A stretch of DNA of 64,000 nucleotides. Source: Avibacterium sp. 21-586. GTDB lineage: Bacteria > Pseudomonadota > Gammaproteobacteria > Enterobacterales > Pasteurellaceae. Position 1 is the first letter of the stretch. Every line of letters begins with the position of its first letter. The stretch lies in assembly GCF_026226775.1 (NCBI RefSeq), contig NZ_JAKKOD010000001.1, forward strand, positions 1,490,001 to 1,554,000, given 5' to 3'. Positions 61,020 through 64,000 of the stretch are shown here, in pieces. The notes under the pieces are model-generated. The model was given only the letters and a program-made list of their open reading frames with translations, was not told where the DNA came from and did no database searches. The position numbers and the translations under genes were made by a program.

Positions 61020-63062
61020 ATGCCAGCAAAGATGTTTAAACTTAATCACGCAGAGATTTATTTTAATCAAGAAAACACGCCTGTATCGCACCAATTTGAT
61101 GATGTGTATTTTTCTAATCAAGATGGTTTGGCAGAAAGCCGTTATGTATTTCAACAAGGGAATGAACTATGGGAACGTTGGCATCAGTTTCACCAGAGAC
61201 ATTTTGTGATTGCCGAAACTGGCTTTGGTACAGGGCTGAATTTTTTTGCAGTCACCCAACTTTTTCGTCAATTTCGCCAAGTCAATCCGCACAGTCCGCT
61301 AAAACGCTTGTTTTTTATTTCTTTTGAAAAATATCCGCTCAATTCAACACAACTTATCCAAACCCATCAGCCTTATCCTGAATTTGCCGATTTAAGCGCG
61401 CAACTTTGTCGCCATTGGCAGCCGATGATCACAGGCTGCCAGCGTTTTCATTTTGCCGAAACCACGTTGGATATTTGGTTTGGTGAAATAGCTGCAAGCC
61501 TGCCACAACTGGGTGATTATATGCAAAATCGCATTGACGCGTGGTTTTTAGATGGCTTTTCGCCTAGCAAAAATCCGCAAATGTGGAGCGAACAACTTTA
61601 CAATGCAATGTTTGATTATTGCAAACCTAACGGCACGTTTGCTACCTTCACCGCCGCAAGTGCGGTGCGAAAAGGCTTAGAAAATGCAGGATTTAGCGTG
61701 CATAAGCGCAAAGGATACGGCAAAAAACGTGAATGTTTAGCGGGCATTAAACCAGAAAATTCCGCAAAAAATCACCGCACTTCCACAATTTTAACCCCTT
61801 GGTATTTGCCACAAGCTGCTCAAATGAATGAAACACAAGACATCGCCATTATCGGCGGCGGCATTGCTTCTGCCTTTACCGCGCTTTCTTTATTGCAACG
61901 TGGCGCGAATATCACACTTTATTGTGAAGACGAGCAAACCGCACTCAACGCCTCAGGCAACAAGCAGGGGGCATTTTATCCGCAACTGAGCGATGATGAT
62001 GAACGTAATATTCGTTTTTATATTCACGCGTTTTTATATGGGCAACAGCAACTGCATTGGGCGATTGATCAAGATATTGAATTTGAACGGGATTTTTGCG
62101 GTGTAGCGCTCTGTGCTTATGATCATAAAAGTGCGGTGAAATTAAACAAAATTTCTGGCTTAGCTCTGCCCGAAGCCTTATTCCAACGCCTTTCTCAAGC
62201 TGAATTAAGCGAAAAAGTAGGCTTGCCACTGCCTTGTGATGGCGCATTTATTCCGCAAGGTGCTTGGCTTGCGCCCCGTCAACTCGTGCAAAACTTATTT
62301 GCCTATTTGCAAAAGCGTGGCGTAACCCTAAAAACTTTGCAAAAAATCACCGCACTTTCTCAACAAGGCGAAGGCTGGTTGCTGACTAATGCACAGGGCG
62401 AAACCTTTTCTCATCAGATCGCCATTATTGCTAATGGGCATAAACTCAAAGACTTTAGCCAAACCGCACAACTGCCTGTTTACCCCGTGCGTGGGCAAGT
62501 GAGCCAAATTCCCACCACACCACAGCTAAAACAACTTAAAGCGGTGCTTTGCTATGACGGTTATCTCACCCCTGCGGATCAAGAACAAACTAGCCATTGC
62601 ATTGGCGCAAGCCACATTCGTGATAATCAAGATCGCCAATTCTGCCTACCAGAACAGCAAGAAAATCAGCACAAAATTCAGCAAAATCTTGCCGGTGTGG
62701 AATGGGTGAATACGATTGATACGTCTGACAATCTAGCCTGTATCGGCGTGCGTTGTGCGGTGCGTGATCGCATTCCTATGGTGGGCAACGTGCCAGATTT
62801 CGCACAGCAAGTAGAAGACTATAAAAACCTGTTTAATCTCCGCCGCCGCAAACAGCCTATTTCGCCTGCGGCAATTCATCGTAATCTTTATTTAATTGGT
62901 GCGTTAGGCTCAAGGGGATTAACGTCCGCTCCCTTACTTGGCGAACTGCTGGCTTCATTAATTTATCGCGAACCTTTGCCGTTAAGTGAAGATATTTTGC
63001 ATCAGCTCAGCCCAAATCGAAGTTGGATAAGAAAATTGCTGAAAGGTACGTTGATCAAATAA
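61020..63062 (+). CDS. mnmC: Bifunctional tRNA wobble-uridine modification enzyme MnmC
   Basis: 680 residues. The N-terminal SAM methyltransferase ([24 protein letters not shown]; about 1-245) and C-terminal FAD oxidoreductase ([18 protein letters not shown]; about 265-670) finish mnm5s2U in tRNA. Start uncertain: ATG 61020 is used, ATG 61032 is equally possible and neither has a clear Shine-Dalgarno. Same fabB-mnmC divergent order as E. coli. Four uptake signals in the gene. Confidence 0.93.
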   Translation: MPAKMFKLNHAEIYFNQENTPVSHQFDDVYFSNQDGLAESRYVFQQGNELWERWHQFHQRHFVIAETGFGTGLNFFAVTQLFRQFRQVNPHSPLKRLFFISFEKYPLNSTQLIQTHQPYPEFADLSAQLCRHWQPMITGCQRFHFAETTLDIWFGEIAASLPQLGDYMQNRIDAWFLDGFSPSKNPQMWSEQLYNAMFDYCKPNGTFATFTAASAVRKGLENAGFSVHKRKGYGKKRECLAGIKPENSAKNHRTSTILTPWYLPQAAQMNETQDIAIIGGGIASAFTALSLLQRGANITLYCEDEQTALNASGNKQGAFYPQLSDDDERNIRFYIHAFLYGQQQLHWAIDQDIEFERDFCGVALCAYDHKSAVKLNKISGLALPEALFQRLSQAELSEKVGLPLPCDGAFIPQGAWLAPRQLVQNLFAYLQKRGVTLKTLQKITALSQQGEGWLLTNAQGETFSHQIAIIANGHKLKDFSQTAQLPVYPVRGQVSQIPTTPQLKQLKAVLCYDGYLTPADQEQTSHCIGASHIRDNQDRQFCLPEQQENQHKIQQNLAGVEWVNTIDTSDNLACIGVRCAVRDRIPMVGNVPDFAQQVEDYKNLFNLRRRKQPISPAAIHRNLYLIGALGSRGLTSAPLLGELLASLIYREPLPLSEDILHQLSPNRSWIRKLLKGTLIK

Positions 63063-63071
63063 ATATTATTT

Positions 63072-63087
63072 TGTGATATAAATCATA
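63072..63087 (+). promoter_or_regulatory. CRP site upstream of nagB
   Basis: TGTGA, six bases, TCATA: 9 of 10 consensus positions. If the -10 is TATAAT at 63138-63143, the site centre would be about 70 bp upstream of the start point, a class I position. Confidence 0.55.
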
Positions 63088-63108
63088 GTTTTCCTTTTTA
63101 GGTTAAAT

Positions 63109-63129
63109 TTTATTTCATTTTGAAGTTAA
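63109..63129. promoter_or_regulatory. 21-bp dyad upstream of nagB, shared with the sialidase promoter
   Basis: Arms TTTATTTC and GAAGTTAA (6 of 8 paired) flank ATTTT. The element is 18 of 21 identical to 35610-35630. Candidate operator for an aminosugar or sialic acid regulator. Confidence 0.5.
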
Positions 63130-63189
63130 TATTATTTTATAATTATCTCTATGAAAAAACACTTCAAAAAATAAAAATAGGAGAGAGTT

Positions 63190-63993
63190 ATGCGTTTAAT
63201 TCCTTTAAAAACAGCAGATCAAGTTAGCAAATGGGCAGCACGTCATATTGTTGAGCGTATTAATGAATTTAGCCCAACGGAAGAACATCCTTTTGTATTG
63301 GGATTGCCAACGGGCGGCACGCCGTTACAAACCTATAAAGAATTAATCAAACTTTATCAGGCTGGGGAAGTGAGCTTTAAAAATGTAGTGACCTTTAATA
63401 TGGATGAATATGTTGGTCTGCCTAAAAATCATCCAGAAAGTTACCGCTCTTTTATGTATAAGAATTTTTTCGATCACATTGATATTCAAGAAAAAAATAT
63501 TAATTTGTTAGACGGTAATGCCGCCGATCTAGATGCTGAATGTCGCCGTTATGAAGAAAAAATGCAGTCTTACGGCAAGGTAAATTTATTTATGGGCGGG
63601 GTCGGCGTGGATGGGCATATTGCCTTTAACGAGCCGGCGTCATCACTAGCTTCTCGCACCAGAATTAAAACCCTAACGGAAGATACCCTTATCGCTAACT
63701 CACGTTTCTTTGATAATGATGTGAACAAAGTACCTAAATATGCGTTAACCATTGGTGTAGCTACCTTGCTTGATGCTGCTGAAGTAATGCTTTTAGTGAC
63801 AGGGCATAATAAAGCATTGGCGTTGCAAGCCGGAGTGGAAGGAAGTGTAAATCATTTTTGGACAATTAGTGCTTTGCAGCTACATCGTCATGCTATTTTT
63901 GTCTGTGATGAGCCAGCAATGCAAGAATTAAAAGTGAAAACGGTGAAATATTTTACTGAATTAGAGGCTAAGGCTATCCATAGTGTTTTATGA
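63190..63993 (+). CDS. nagB: Glucosamine-6-phosphate deaminase NagB
   Basis: 267 residues, full length. Converts glucosamine-6-phosphate to fructose-6-phosphate and ammonia, the final step in GlcNAc and sialic acid use. [23 protein letters not shown] (catalytic Asp) and [17 protein letters not shown] (His/Glu) are present. GGAGAG precedes the ATG. It has its own CRP-like site and shared dyad upstream. nagA or nan genes, if linked, would lie beyond the window. Confidence 0.97.
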   Translation: MRLIPLKTADQVSKWAARHIVERINEFSPTEEHPFVLGLPTGGTPLQTYKELIKLYQAGEVSFKNVVTFNMDEYVGLPKNHPESYRSFMYKNFFDHIDIQEKNINLLDGNAADLDAECRRYEEKMQSYGKVNLFMGGVGVDGHIAFNEPASSLASRTRIKTLTEDTLIANSRFFDNDVNKVPKYALTIGVATLLDAAEVMLLVTGHNKALALQAGVEGSVNHFWTISALQLHRHAIFVCDEPAMQELKVKTVKYFTELEAKAIHSVL

Positions 63994-64000
63994 AAATAGT

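Overview
The window is a chromosomal segment of a Pasteurellaceae bacterium (Haemophilus / Pasteurella / Avibacterium / Aggregatibacter type). The main clue is about forty copies of the 9-base DNA uptake signal AAGTGCGGT or its complement, the 'Hin-type' uptake sequence of naturally competent Pasteurellaceae. Gene order also follows Haemophilus: mraZ to lpxC, rpsF-priB-rpsR-rplI, rplU-rpmA-EamA-obgE beside ispB, proC-MFS-xerD, and ygiW with qseBC. Base composition is moderately AT-rich. I cannot fix the species from the sequence alone.

Layout. 1-1411: 3' end of an rRNA operon (partial 23S, 5S, terminator). 1.5-3.3 kb: Tat-exported sulfatase with a perfect CRP site. 3.3-6.7 kb: ygiW-tenA-qseB-qseC on the minus strand, with a QseB box upstream of ygiW. 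6.8-9.2 kb: aminotransferase and CyuA-type cysteine desulfidase. 9.4-12.9 kb: recN and nadK divergent from grpE, with LexA boxes at recN. 13-15.9 kb: proC, MFS transporter, xerD. 15.9-19.2 kb: plsB divergent from lexA. 19.6-21 kb: ribosomal operon rpsF-priB-rpsR-rplI. 21.2-24.4 kb: rnr and rlmB. 24.6-25.5 kb: a secreted protein of unknown function. 25.7-28.6 kb: rplU, rpmA, EamA permease and obgE. 28.8-30.5 kb: ispB and queH. 30.6-35.6 kb: a 1655-residue sialidase autotransporter. 35.8-39.6 kb: phoH, ybeY, tmcA and a 55-residue protein. 39.9-58.1 kb: complete dcw cell-wall and division cluster, mraZ to lpxC. 58.2-59.4 kb: an IS3-family element. 59.7-64 kb: fabB, mnmC and nagB.

How the parts connect. 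Most of the window is housekeeping: peptidoglycan precursor synthesis and septation, translation, SOS and recombination, lipid synthesis. The accessory theme is host-glycan use. A sulfatase, a surface sialidase and glucosamine-6-phosphate deaminase (the last step of sialic acid catabolism) lie in separate places, but each has a good CRP-like site upstream. The sialidase and nagB promoters also share a near-identical 21-bp dyad between the CRP site and the start codon, at similar spacing. This suggests a dispersed sialic-acid regulon under CRP plus a second factor (SiaR- or NagC-like). It is the most interesting signal I found.

I saw no CRISPR array, prophage, defence island or tRNA gene. The only intact mobile element is the IS3-family copy, whose transposase reading frame is broken by one base.
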